Below are positions 54,756-61,158 of a stretch of 64,000 bases of DNA, in pieces. Every line of letters begins with the position of its first letter. The first letter of the stretch is position 1. A program made the position numbers and the translations under genes. Under the pieces are notes generated by a model. It was not told the DNA's origin, made no database searches, and saw only the letters and a list, made by a program, of their open reading frames with translations. Source of the stretch: Candidatus Falkowbacteria bacterium S5_I03 (GTDB taxonomy: Bacteria > Patescibacteriota > Patescibacteriia > Patescibacteriales > UBA12465); the NCBI GenBank assembly GCA_019248265.1, contig JAEHGX010000001.1, forward strand, positions 90,794-154,793. The letters run 5' to 3'.

Positions 54756-55424
54756 TTAAGCCCATTGGGATATTTGATAATCCGCTGGGACTATTAACGA
54801 ATCAGGATTTTGACCATCCCAAGAAATTTGGCCGTTAACTACCAAGTTGGTGATGTGAGGCTGATAGCGGTGTTCATAAGAATTGACCAGGCTTCCGAGT
54901 TGCTCAGGATTTTTGATGCCGCTTAAAAATATTTTAAGCTGTAAGAATGTTGGGCCGTGGTCGAATTCTTCGTCCACAAAATGCATGGTTAAACCCGAAC
55001 AGGTCAATAACCCTTTCTGATAAGCCTCAAAAACCGCTTCATGGACATGGTGTCCATGCATCCCAAAGCCGCCAAAATCAGGGAGTAATCCAGGATGGAT
55101 ATTAAATACCGTTTTTGAATTAAAAATAGTATTCAAGTCCAGGCCTTTGACTTTCTTAAGCCAACCGGAAAGCGGGAAGAAATCAGCGCCTGATTCTAAG
55201 GCAATTTTTTGATAGTCTTCTGCTTCGAAAGCGCTCATAAAATAGAAGGGAATCCCCAAAAGGTCTGCGCGTTCGCGTACGCCGCCATGTTCATGGTTAG
55301 AAACGACGCCGATCATTTCAGCTCTTAGAATGCCGCTTTCAATAGCGTGATACAGATTTTCAAATCCGGAACCGCCACCGTTTTTTGAACCGGAGGCGAA
55401 TGGTAAAATTTTCGGTTTTTTCAT
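54756..55424 (-). CDS. purN: Phosphoribosylglycinamide formyltransferase-like protein
   Basis: Resembles PurN, which transfers formyl from 10-formyl-THF to GAR. FNIHPGLLPDFGG contains the catalytic Asn and His, and VDEEFDHGPTFLQ the catalytic Asp. The phosphate loop is unusual: FASGSKNGGGSGFENL carries an insertion relative to the normal SGxGSNLQ. The ATG at 55424 is used; a TTG at 55499 in frame overlaps the promoter. No other de novo purine genes are present in the window. Confidence 0.8.
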   Translation of the reverse strand: MKKPKILPFASGSKNGGGSGFENLYHAIESGILRAEMIGVVSNHEHGGVRERADLLGIPFYFMSAFEAEDYQKIALESGADFFPLSGWLKKVKGLDLNTIFNSKTVFNIHPGLLPDFGGFGMHGHHVHEAVFEAYQKGLLTCSGLTMHFVDEEFDHGPTFLQLKIFLSGIKNPEQLGSLVNSYEHRYQPHITNLVVNGQISWDGQNPDSLIVPADYQISQWA

Positions 55425-55472
55425 TTTTTTTATAATTTTTAAGGTTCGTGAATATTCAGAATTATCCTTTAA

Positions 55473-55499
55473 ATTATCATAAGTGTCAGATATTGTCAA
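55473..55499 (-). promoter_or_regulatory. Promoter of purN
   Basis: TTGACA (55499-55494), 15 bp, GATAAT (55478-55473) with TAT ahead, on the minus strand. It lies inside the longer TTG-initiated frame and so argues for the ATG start. Confidence 0.6.
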
Positions 55500-55565
55500 A
55501 AGATTGATTTTATTTAGATTTTAGGTTAAGATAATAAAGTTAAATAAACTATTATAAATACATCT

Positions 55566-55700
55566 ATGGCTAAAAGAAGCACCGGTGTCGGAAAAATGAA
55601 ACCGACCCATTCTCGCAAGACTGCTAAAAGATTAGAGGCTAAACGGGTAATGCTGGAAGAAAAGGCAGCTAAAAAATTGAAACACAATATCAAGCAATAA
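55566..55700 (+). CDS. Small basic protein, 44 residues
   Basis: MAKRSTGVGKMKPTHSRKTA starts a 44-residue frame very rich in Lys and Arg and ending in an amphipathic helix. It lies between its own AT-rich promoter region and a terminator, and is too short for usual gene-finding cutoffs. It may bind nucleic acid or the ribosome; no family is assigned. Confidence 0.65.
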   Translation: MAKRSTGVGKMKPTHSRKTAKRLEAKRVMLEEKAAKKLKHNIKQ

Positions 55701-55712
55701 ACCGCTGAAAAT

Positions 55713-55748
55713 AAAAAATCGCCAGTTTAGAGACTGCGCGATTTTTTT
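55713..55748 (+). terminator. Terminator after the small basic gene
   Basis: Imperfect stem AAATCGCCAGT with ACTGCGCGATTT, then T7. Confidence 0.8.
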
Positions 55749-55760
55749 AAGCATTATATC

Positions 55761-55789
55761 TTTACGCGGCTCTTAAAAAATGCTACAAT
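55761..55789 (+). promoter_or_regulatory. Promoter of ferritin
   Basis: TTTACG (55761-55766), 17 bp, TACAAT (55784-55789), with an extended TGC. Confidence 0.7.
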
Positions 55790-55817
55790 AAACTACTAAT
55801 TAATTAAAATTAAGTAT

Positions 55818-56339
55818 ATGACTAACAAAATAAAAGACATTCTTAATAAACAAATAAACGAGGAATTTTACTCCTCCTACCTTTATTTAGCCTTAGCTGC
55901 TTTTTTAGAAAAACAGGGTTTAAAAGGAGCGGCTAATTGGATGAATATCCAGGCTAAAGAGGAAAATGATCATGCCTTAGGGTTTTATCGTTTTCTTTTG
56001 GATCGCAACGAGGAGCCGGTTTTAGAGGCAATTGCAAAGCCGGATTTATCTAATATAAAGAATATCAAAGATGTATTTAACGCCGGCTTAAAGCACGAAC
56101 AGCATATTACTGCCTGTATCAGCAATATCCATCAACTTGCCAAGGAAGAGAAGGATTCAGCCTTGGAATCATTTATCAAATGGTATGTTGATGAACAAGT
56201 CGAGGAAGAGGCTAACGCGATTGAAATTCTTGATAAATTGAATTTAGCCGGCCACGAAGGTTCGGTTATCTATATGATAGACCAAGAATTAAAAGCGCGA
56301 ACCTATATTCCTTCCGGTCCCTATGCGGCAGCTGCTTAA
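55818..56339 (+). CDS. ftnA: Ferritin (FtnA type, non-haem)
   Basis: Stores iron as a 24-mer. MTNKIKDILNKQINEEFYSS starts the four-helix bundle, and the ferroxidase ligands appear in NEEFYSSYLY, AKEENDHALGFY and VDEQVEEEAN. At 173 residues it is typical. In an Fe-S-rich cell with an [FeFe]-hydrogenase it could supply or buffer iron. Confidence 0.95.
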   Translation: MTNKIKDILNKQINEEFYSSYLYLALAAFLEKQGLKGAANWMNIQAKEENDHALGFYRFLLDRNEEPVLEAIAKPDLSNIKNIKDVFNAGLKHEQHITACISNIHQLAKEEKDSALESFIKWYVDEQVEEEANAIEILDKLNLAGHEGSVIYMIDQELKARTYIPSGPYAAAA

Positions 56340-56361
56340 ATAATTATTTTCTGTTAATTAC

Positions 56362-56389
56362 AAAACCCCGGTGAATAACCGGGGTTTTT
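56362..56389 (+). terminator. Terminator after ferritin
   Basis: Stem AACCCCGGT/ACCGGGGTT with loop GAATA and T5. Confidence 0.92.
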
Positions 56390-56454
56390 ATATAAATAAG
56401 GCTTATGCTATACTAATATTAAGCTTTAATTAATAAATTATAAAATAAATTAGT

Positions 56455-57396
56455 ATGTTTTGGAGCATCCTCGTCATTGTTATCGGGCTTTGTATTTTTG
56501 AAATTATCAGCAGCGTGGATAATGCTGTTGTTAATGCTCATGTTCTCAAAACTATGCCGGAAAAATATCGTAAGATATTTTTGCTTTGGGGATTGTTATT
56601 CGCGGTTTTTGTGGTTAGAGGTGTACTGCCGTTTTTAATTGTCTGGATTGCTAATCCGGACTTAAACTTAGGGCAAGTAATTTCGGCCGCGTTTTCTAAT
56701 AGCGAAGAAGTTAAAGGCTATTTAGAACATTCCAAACCGCTCTTGCTTTTGGGCGGCGGTATCTATCTATTTTTAGTATTTTTATCCTGGTTATTCTTGG
56801 AAGAAAAGAAATACGCCTTTATGGTTGAAGGCTTTATTCATCGCCAAGGCGTTTGGTTTTACGCACTTGCCTCGCTCGTGACGACCGGCGTGGTTTATTT
56901 TTCTTTAAAAGAGAACGCCATTTTGGCTTTGGCGGCGACTATCGGCGTTTCCGCCTTCTTTATTACTGATGGCTTTAAGAAGAACGCCGAGGAAAAAGAA
57001 AAGCAATTAATGGACCCCTCGATGAGCGCTTGGAGTAAAATATTTTATTTGGAAGTTCTAGACACTTCGTTTTCGATTGACGGCGTTATCGGCGCCTTCG
57101 CCTTTACGATGAGCATTCCGCTTATTATTATCGGTAACGGTTTGGGAGCTTTTGTTGTTCGAGAGCTAACAATTAGGGGCATAGATTTTATTACTCGATT
57201 TGAGTTTTTAAAGAATGGGGCGATGTATGCGATTGGTGTTTTAGGTTCAATTATGGTTTTAGAAAGTTTCGGAATGGAATTTCCATTTTGGTTTTCACCG
57301 GTCGTAATGATGGGCCTGCTCGGTTTATTTTTATTTCTCTCGGTTAAATATAATAAAAATAAAATCCGCCTATCAGCCGCCATGAAGAAATCCTAA
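56455..57396 (+). CDS. DUF475 membrane protein (TerC-like)
   Basis: A 313-residue, seven-to-nine TM protein. SSVDNAVVNAHVL in the first helix and DTSFSIDGVIGAF later carry the paired acidic residues typical of DUF475/TerC proteins, which are linked to metal-ion or tellurite handling. TATACT at 56409-56414 gives a -10. The YibE/F-like gene follows 13 bp later, probably in the same unit. Confidence 0.88.
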   Translation: MFWSILVIVIGLCIFEIISSVDNAVVNAHVLKTMPEKYRKIFLLWGLLFAVFVVRGVLPFLIVWIANPDLNLGQVISAAFSNSEEVKGYLEHSKPLLLLGGGIYLFLVFLSWLFLEEKKYAFMVEGFIHRQGVWFYALASLVTTGVVYFSLKENAILALAATIGVSAFFITDGFKKNAEEKEKQLMDPSMSAWSKIFYLEVLDTSFSIDGVIGAFAFTMSIPLIIIGNGLGAFVVRELTIRGIDFITRFEFLKNGAMYAIGVLGSIMVLESFGMEFPFWFSPVVMMGLLGLFLFLSVKYNKNKIRLSAAMKKS

Positions 57397-57409
57397 GCAG
57401 ATTTGTTAT

Positions 57410-58522
57410 ATGAAAAAGCTTTGGGCCTTTATTTTTTTATTTTTTATTTTAGCCGTACCGGCATTTTCGGCGCGGGCGCAAGCGGCGCGGGCTGCTAGTT
57501 TTAAGGCGGAAATAATTAAGGTTGAACAAGAAGAATTGAAAACCAGGGAAGACGGCAGCACTTTCACCCAGCAGAATTTACGCTTTAGAGCGCTAGATAG
57601 CGACCGCAAGGGGCAGGAAGCAGTTTATTATGGTATTTCCGAGATTGAAGTCGGCGATGCCAATATTTATCAAGTTGGAGACCGGGTTTTTATCGATGCC
57701 TTTAACGACGAAAACGGGCAAGAAACTTATTACGTGGTTGATTACGTGCGTAGCGGCCCGATTTTATTGTTAACTGTTATCTTCGTATTGGTGGTCATTT
57801 TGGTTGGTCGTGCTAAAGGCTTGAGAGCGCTTTTAAGCCTAATCGTCAGTTTCTTTATTATCATTAAGTTTATTTTACCGCAGATTTTAAATGGCCATGA
57901 TCCGTTTTTAATCAGCCTTGTCGGCGGCTTAATGATGATGTTTTTTATCATTTACCTAACAGAAGGCTTCAATCGAAAATCACATCTCGCTATTTTTTCA
58001 GTTTTCCTGTCATTGATTTTAACCCTTGTGCTATCTATCATTTTCAGCAACCTAACGCGGCTCACGGGCATGGCCCAAGAAGAGTCCTTCTTTTTGCTGG
58101 GAAATGGCAATGCGATTATTAATTTTAAGGGACTGCTTTTGGCTGGGATGTTAATCGGGGCGATTGGCGTCCTGGATGATATCATTTTAGGGCAAATTGA
58201 GGCCGTAGACAGCATTCGGCTAGCTAACCCGAAATTACCCCCGAAGAAGGTCTTCAAACTCGCCTACAAGGTTGGAAACACGCATTTAGGGGCGATTGTT
58301 AACACCTTATTTTTAACTTATGCCGGAGCAGCTCTGCCTTTATTATTACTCCTGATAATTAATCAGCAAGCCGGCCTTAGTATGAGTCGGGCGCTGAACA
58401 CTGAATCGGTTACTACCGAGATTGTCAGAACTCTGGTTGGCAGTATCGGCGTTATGGCTTCAATGCCAATTGCTACTTTCTTGGCTTCTTGGCGGCCGAA
58501 TTGGACGAAACCAAAAAATTAA
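57410..58522 (+). CDS. YibE/F-family membrane protein
   Basis: A signal peptide (to about 25) and an outer beta domain (30-115) precede seven or eight TM segments. The family segments LVGRAKGLRALLSLIVSFF, IYLTEGFNRKSHLA and IGAIGVLDDIILGQIEAV are present, as is the QxxxxxSIRLANP helix. YibE/F proteins are thought to be transporters or permeases of unknown substrate. Confidence 0.88.
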   Translation: MKKLWAFIFLFFILAVPAFSARAQAARAASFKAEIIKVEQEELKTREDGSTFTQQNLRFRALDSDRKGQEAVYYGISEIEVGDANIYQVGDRVFIDAFNDENGQETYYVVDYVRSGPILLLTVIFVLVVILVGRAKGLRALLSLIVSFFIIIKFILPQILNGHDPFLISLVGGLMMMFFIIYLTEGFNRKSHLAIFSVFLSLILTLVLSIIFSNLTRLTGMAQEESFFLLGNGNAIINFKGLLLAGMLIGAIGVLDDIILGQIEAVDSIRLANPKLPPKKVFKLAYKVGNTHLGAIVNTLFLTYAGAALPLLLLLIINQQAGLSMSRALNTESVTTEIVRTLVGSIGVMASMPIATFLASWRPNWTKPKN

Positions 58523-58550
58523 TTTAAGATATAGCTTGAGAATAATAAAA

Positions 58551-58637
58551 GCCCAGATGGTGAAATTGGTAGACACGCAGTGTTCAGAACGCTGTAGGAG
58601 CAATCCTGTGGGGGTTCAAATCCCCCTCTGGGCACCA
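58551..58637 (+). tRNA. tRNA-Leu (anticodon CAG)
   Basis: Acceptor GCCCAGA/TCTGGGC, anticodon arm CAGTG TTCAGAA CGCTG (CAG), long variable arm, T arm GGGGG TTCAAAT CCCCC. Discriminator A is followed by an encoded CCA at 58635-58637. Confidence 0.95.
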
Positions 58638-58645
58638 ATTAGAAC

Positions 58646-58722
58646 GGTCGCTTGGCTCAGCTGGTTAGAGCGCCGCGTTCACATCGCGGAGGTCAGTGGT
58701 TCGAATCCACTAGCGACCACCA
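58646..58722 (+). tRNA. tRNA-Val (anticodon CAC)
   Basis: Acceptor GGTCGCT/AGCGACC, normal D arm with GCTGGTTAGAGC, anticodon arm CCGCG TTCACAT CGCGG (CAC), T arm AGTGG TTCGAAT CCACT, discriminator A and encoded CCA. It lies 8 bp after tRNA-Leu. Confidence 0.96.
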
Positions 58723-58810
58723 AAATATTCCTCTTTGTTACTTTTAGATTATTAGCCCCGTCTAATATATAAGAGAAAAAAACTAATTTATTTAATTAAA
58801 TTAAAACGCT

Positions 58811-59551
58811 ATGAAAAAAGCACAAGTATTCTTGGCCACACTAGGAATTATTGTGGTCGGCGCAGTTATTGTCGGCGCCTTCTATTTTAGTAACAAAACG
58901 GATATGCAGGATCGCTTTTCCGTGAACGGTTCCGGAACGGTTTATGCTAAAGCGGACATTGCCAGCTTAACTGTCGGTTTAAGAACTGAAGTTAAAAAAA
59001 CCGCTGCCGAAGCAACTAAAAATAGCACGGAAAAAATGAATGCGATTGTTGCGGCTGTAAAAAATTTGGGAGTTGAGGACAAAGATATTAAAACTACTGA
59101 TTATCAATTAAGCCCAGTTTATAACTGGACAGAAAAATCCGGCCAGGTATTAGTTGGTTATCAGGTTTCGCAAAACGTAACTTTAAAGATTCGGGACTTG
59201 GAAAAAATTGGCGACATTATTGCTAAAACTACTGAGCAGGGAGCTAATCAAGTAGGCAATATCGGCTTCACAATTGATGATGAATATGATTTAAAAAATC
59301 AAGCGCGTGCTTTAGCAATTGAAAAAGCTAAAGAAAAGGCGGCGATGATTGCTAGTGAATCCGGACTAAAATTAGGCAAACTGGTTGGCGTTTATGAGAA
59401 TTCTGTTAGCCCGGTACCGATGATGGATTATTCTAATGTTAGATTGGAAATGAAAAGCGTTGCGGGTGCCGATGCTATTTCCAGCCCCAGTATTGAGTCC
59501 GGACAAAATGAGGTTAAAGTGGAGGTTACTTTGACTTATAAGATAAAATAA
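58811..59551 (+). CDS. SIMPL-domain (DUF541) protein
   Basis: A single N-terminal TM (about 7-27) anchors an extracytoplasmic SIMPL domain: FSVNGSGTVYAKADIASLTVGL, then DYQLSPVYNW and ARALAIEKAKEKAAMIA. The family forms oligomeric envelope proteins related to oxidative-stress defence in some bacteria; the role here is unknown. Length 246 residues. Confidence 0.9.
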   Translation: MKKAQVFLATLGIIVVGAVIVGAFYFSNKTDMQDRFSVNGSGTVYAKADIASLTVGLRTEVKKTAAEATKNSTEKMNAIVAAVKNLGVEDKDIKTTDYQLSPVYNWTEKSGQVLVGYQVSQNVTLKIRDLEKIGDIIAKTTEQGANQVGNIGFTIDDEYDLKNQARALAIEKAKEKAAMIASESGLKLGKLVGVYENSVSPVPMMDYSNVRLEMKSVAGADAISSPSIESGQNEVKVEVTLTYKIK

Positions 59552-59569
59552 AGATATCCCCTGTATTTA

Positions 59570-59598
59570 TTGGCATATATTTTATAGTGTGCTATAAT
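59570..59598 (+). promoter_or_regulatory. Promoter of the HU gene
   Basis: TTGGCA (59570-59575), 17 bp ending TGTGC, TATAAT (59593-59598). It gives a leader of about 80 nt. Confidence 0.85.
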
Positions 59599-59684
59599 AT
59601 CCTTATAAACATTGTATATAATTAAACGAACTTTTCTTTAGAGCTTTAAACAAGGCTTTCTTGATTAGTTCCATTTACAAAACT

Positions 59685-59966
59685 ATGTCCAAAATGACAA
59701 AGTCCCAAATGATCGCGGCCTTGGCCGAAAGTGTAGAGTTGAGCAAAAAACAAGTTAGTGGTTTTATGGATGCTCTTACCGAAGTTGTTTATAAGGAAGT
59801 AAAAAAGAACGGTGAATGCATCGTTCCTGGATTTGGAAAATTAGTAAAGGTTAAGAGAAAAGCCAGAGAAGGTCGCAACCCAGCAACGGGCGAGACCATC
59901 AAGATACCGGCAAAAACTGTTGTTAAGTTCCGCTTAGCTAAAGCGGCTAAAGATGCTATTCTTTAG
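59685..59966 (+). CDS. HU-family DNA-binding protein
   Basis: A nucleoid protein of 93 residues. MTKSQMIAALAESVELSKKQ is the N-terminal helical body, and GRNPATGETIKIPAKTVVKF the DNA-clasping arm with its intercalating Pro. The ATG at 59685 is preferred over a TTG at 59661. A strong promoter and terminator frame it as a single gene. Confidence 0.96.
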   Translation: MSKMTKSQMIAALAESVELSKKQVSGFMDALTEVVYKEVKKNGECIVPGFGKLVKVKRKAREGRNPATGETIKIPAKTVVKFRLAKAAKDAIL

Positions 59967-60013
59967 TATTTAGCTTACACAGTTTCCCTAAGAGAACTTT
60001 AGTTTCTCATATA

Positions 60014-60049
60014 CAAAAACCGCCTTGACGGAATCCAAGGTGGTTTTTA
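60014..60049 (+). terminator. Terminator of HU
   Basis: Stem AAAACCGCCTTG/CAAGGTGGTTTT (60016-60027 and 60036-60047). It faces the terminator of small RNA B. Confidence 0.9.
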
Positions 60050-60055
60050 TTTACA

Positions 60056-60129
60056 AACAAAAAACCTCTCCGTTTAGGAGAGGTTTTTCACACTTCAGAA
60101 TGGTCTCACTGCCAGAATCGACACCCGTG
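60056..60129 (-). ncRNA. Small RNA B of the tRNA-like locus
   Basis: Predicted from its promoter to a terminator, about 70 nt. It shares the layout of small RNAs A and C: a TGTC motif at the 5' part, a conserved GAGACCATTCTGA-like segment, then the terminator. Its 5' part can pair with tRNA-like RNA B over 13 positions with one mismatch and three G-U, weaker than the fit of RNA C. It may therefore match another tRNA-like copy outside the window. Confidence 0.65.
60057..60089 (-). terminator. Terminator of small RNA B
   Basis: Stem AACCTCTCC/GGAGAGGTT with a 5-nt loop and T run on the minus strand. Confidence 0.9.
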
Positions 60130-60135
60130 TAATTA

Positions 60136-60164
60136 ATTATAGCAAAACACGATTTGCCGGTCAA
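60136..60164 (-). promoter_or_regulatory. Promoter of small RNA B
   Basis: TTGACC (60164-60159), 17 bp, TATAAT (60141-60136). The 29 bp are identical to the small RNA C promoter. Confidence 0.88.
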
Positions 60165-60180
60165 TATTTTGTTTCCACCA

Positions 60181-60258
60181 GATGTGGACCCGCGGGGAAT
60201 CGAACCCCGGAAACTGAGTGTCAAATCCAGTCCTGGAGGCCACTCCCGGGCCCACATC
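60181..60258 (-). ncRNA. tRNA-like cloverleaf RNA, copy B (78 nt), function unknown
   Basis: Same length and plan as copy A: identical 12-bp closing helix, D-like stem GGAG/CTCC with loop TGGC, anticodon-like arm ACTGG/TCAGT with 9-nt loop containing TGACA, and T arm CGGGG TTCGATT CCCCG. Relative to copy A, paired positions change together in the D-like and anticodon-like stems, while the loops TGG and TGACA stay fixed. A normal tRNA-Val with CAC lies elsewhere, and this RNA lacks a normal anticodon loop. No CCA is encoded. Confidence 0.75.
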
Positions 60259-60264
60259 AAAATA

Positions 60265-60297
60265 ATTGTAACTGATGAGAGATAAACTCCGGTTAAA
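60265..60297 (-). promoter_or_regulatory. Promoter block of tRNA-like RNA copy B
   Basis: TACAAT (60270-60265) lies 6 nt before the RNA. The upstream block at 60297-60281 matches the one before copy A (TTTA, 3 nt, GGA, 1 nt, TTTATC) with the same 10-bp gap to the -10. Confidence 0.6.
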
Positions 60298-60298
60298 C

Positions 60299-60328
60299 AA
60301 AAAGCCTTCCCGCAAAGGAAGACTTTTT
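60299..60328 (-). terminator. Terminator of small RNA C
   Basis: On the minus strand, AAAGTCTTCC/GGAAGGCTTT with one G-U pair, then T5. The wobble works only on this strand, which supports the transcript direction. Confidence 0.9.
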
Positions 60329-60369
60329 TATGTTTCGAAATGGTTCCGATACTGGATTTGACACTCGTA
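60299..60369 (-). ncRNA. Small RNA C, antisense to tRNA-like RNA B
   Basis: About 70 nt from promoter to terminator. Its segment GAGTGTCAAATCCAGT (60366-60351 on the minus strand) is a perfect 16-nt complement of ACTGGATTTGACACTC in tRNA-like RNA B (60231-60216 on the minus strand), covering the anticodon-like stem and loop. Further pairs are possible beyond. It is encoded just upstream of copy B, on the same strand, so pairing would occur between two separate transcripts. Confidence 0.72.
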
Positions 60370-60375
60370 AAATCA

Positions 60376-60404
60376 ATTATAGCAAAACACGATTTGCCGG
60401 TCAA
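60376..60404 (-). promoter_or_regulatory. Promoter of small RNA C
   Basis: TTGACC (60404-60399), 17 bp, TATAAT (60381-60376). Confidence 0.88.
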
Positions 60405-60412
60405 GATATTTC

Positions 60413-60444
60413 AAAAAACCTCTCCTTGTCAGAGAGGTTTTTTT
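60413..60444 (-). terminator. Terminator of the HTH gene
   Basis: Stem AAACCTCTC/GAGAGGTTT with a 7-nt loop and T runs, downstream of the HTH stop on the minus strand. Confidence 0.85.
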
Positions 60445-60471
60445 ATAGGCAACAGCTTGGGGATAAATATG

Positions 60472-60774
60472 TTAGCGCTCGTTATCATCTAACGCTTTCC
60501 ACTCACTAACATATTGCCCCAAACCAAAGTCTTGTAATTTATTGTTCAGCTTCTTGTTACGGTGTAAAAAAATAATCAAGGAGCCGAGTTCAATTTGGTA
60601 GCGGTCTTTTACAATCTTAAATATTAAAGTCCCTTTCTCGTCTTTCAGTGCCCGTCTAATGGTTTTGCCTTGGACGCCTCCTAAAGCCGCCGCTTCAGAT
60701 ACGGAGACCCAAATCGGATTAGCGACCTTATCTAAAGAGATAATTGGCTTCTTAATATTTATAAGCTTGTCCAT
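60472..60774 (-). CDS. Small helix-turn-helix DNA-binding protein
   Basis: 100 residues with VSVSEAAALGGVQGKTIRRALK, a MerR/excisionase-type winged helix motif, in the first half and a helical C-terminus. A 26-bp perfect palindrome ends 12 bp before its start codon and includes a -10-like TACAAT, so it probably represses its own promoter. Its neighbours downstream on the same strand are the tRNA-like RNA locus, which it might also control. Confidence 0.78.
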   Translation of the reverse strand: MDKLINIKKPIISLDKVANPIWVSVSEAAALGGVQGKTIRRALKDEKGTLIFKIVKDRYQIELGSLIIFLHRNKKLNNKLQDFGLGQYVSEWKALDDNER

Positions 60775-60785
60775 GATTTTAATAC

Positions 60786-60811
60786 TTTAGTCTACAATAT
60801 TGTAGACTAAA
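60786..60811. promoter_or_regulatory. 26-bp perfect palindrome, probable operator
   Basis: TTTAGTCTACAAT followed by its exact reverse complement. It overlaps the likely -10 of the HTH gene and fits a dimeric repressor site. Confidence 0.75.
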
Positions 60812-60856
60812 GCTCATAAAAGGCGACCAATAAATAAAAGGGTGAAATTAAATTTA

Positions 60857-60890
60857 GGACTTTAAGTCCATAACTTTCTGGACTTAAGTC
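60857..60890. repeat. Pair of near-palindromes in the 60812-61037 intergenic stretch
   Basis: GGACTTTAAGTCC (60857-60869) and GGACTTAAGTC (60880-60890) are two similar dyads 10 bp apart. They may be binding sites for a regulator of the sigma-factor unit or simple hairpins. Nothing else clear is seen in this stretch except a short hairpin CGCCG/CGGCG near 60977. Confidence 0.45.
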
Positions 60891-61037
60891 TTTGAATCTT
60901 AACTCTTTTAAAAACAAAAGTCAAGAGCTAAATAAACCAAAAGGCCTGCCAAAGGTTGCTGCTTATCTGAAGTTTTCGCCGCCAGACGGCGTAGTAATAT
61001 ACATCTAAAAATAGGGGAAAAGTTGCCCTGTTTATAG

Positions 61038-61066
61038 TTGCTTTTAAAAAAGGGCTGTGTTAAAAT
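61038..61066 (+). promoter_or_regulatory. Promoter of the sigma-factor gene
   Basis: TTGCTT (61038-61043), 17 bp ending TGTGT, TAAAAT (61061-61066). Confidence 0.65.
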
Positions 61067-61096
61067 AGGGGCAGATTAAAAATAAATTAAACGTGT

Positions 61097-61128
61097 ACGG
61101 GACGAGTGTTTTTCCCGTTATTTTTTGT
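61097..61128 (+). terminator. Attenuator-like hairpin in the sigma-factor leader
   Basis: Stem ACGGGA/TCCCGT (61097-61102 and 61113-61118) with a 10-nt loop, then TATTTTTTG. It lies between promoter and start codon, so it would stop many transcripts before the gene. Confidence 0.65.
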
Positions 61129-61158
61129 TATTAGGACTAATCTAAAAAAAGAAATTAA

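Noticed and set aside
58422-58772. 116-residue plus-strand frame over tRNA-Leu and tRNA-Val
   Set aside because: It starts inside the YibE/F gene and translates two tRNAs; it is a shadow frame.
60051-60404. Minus-strand frames of 117 and 60 residues across the tRNA-like locus
   Set aside because: They run through promoters, terminators and the folded RNA; their resemblance to the frame at 23589-23966 comes from the repeated RNA genes, not from a protein family.
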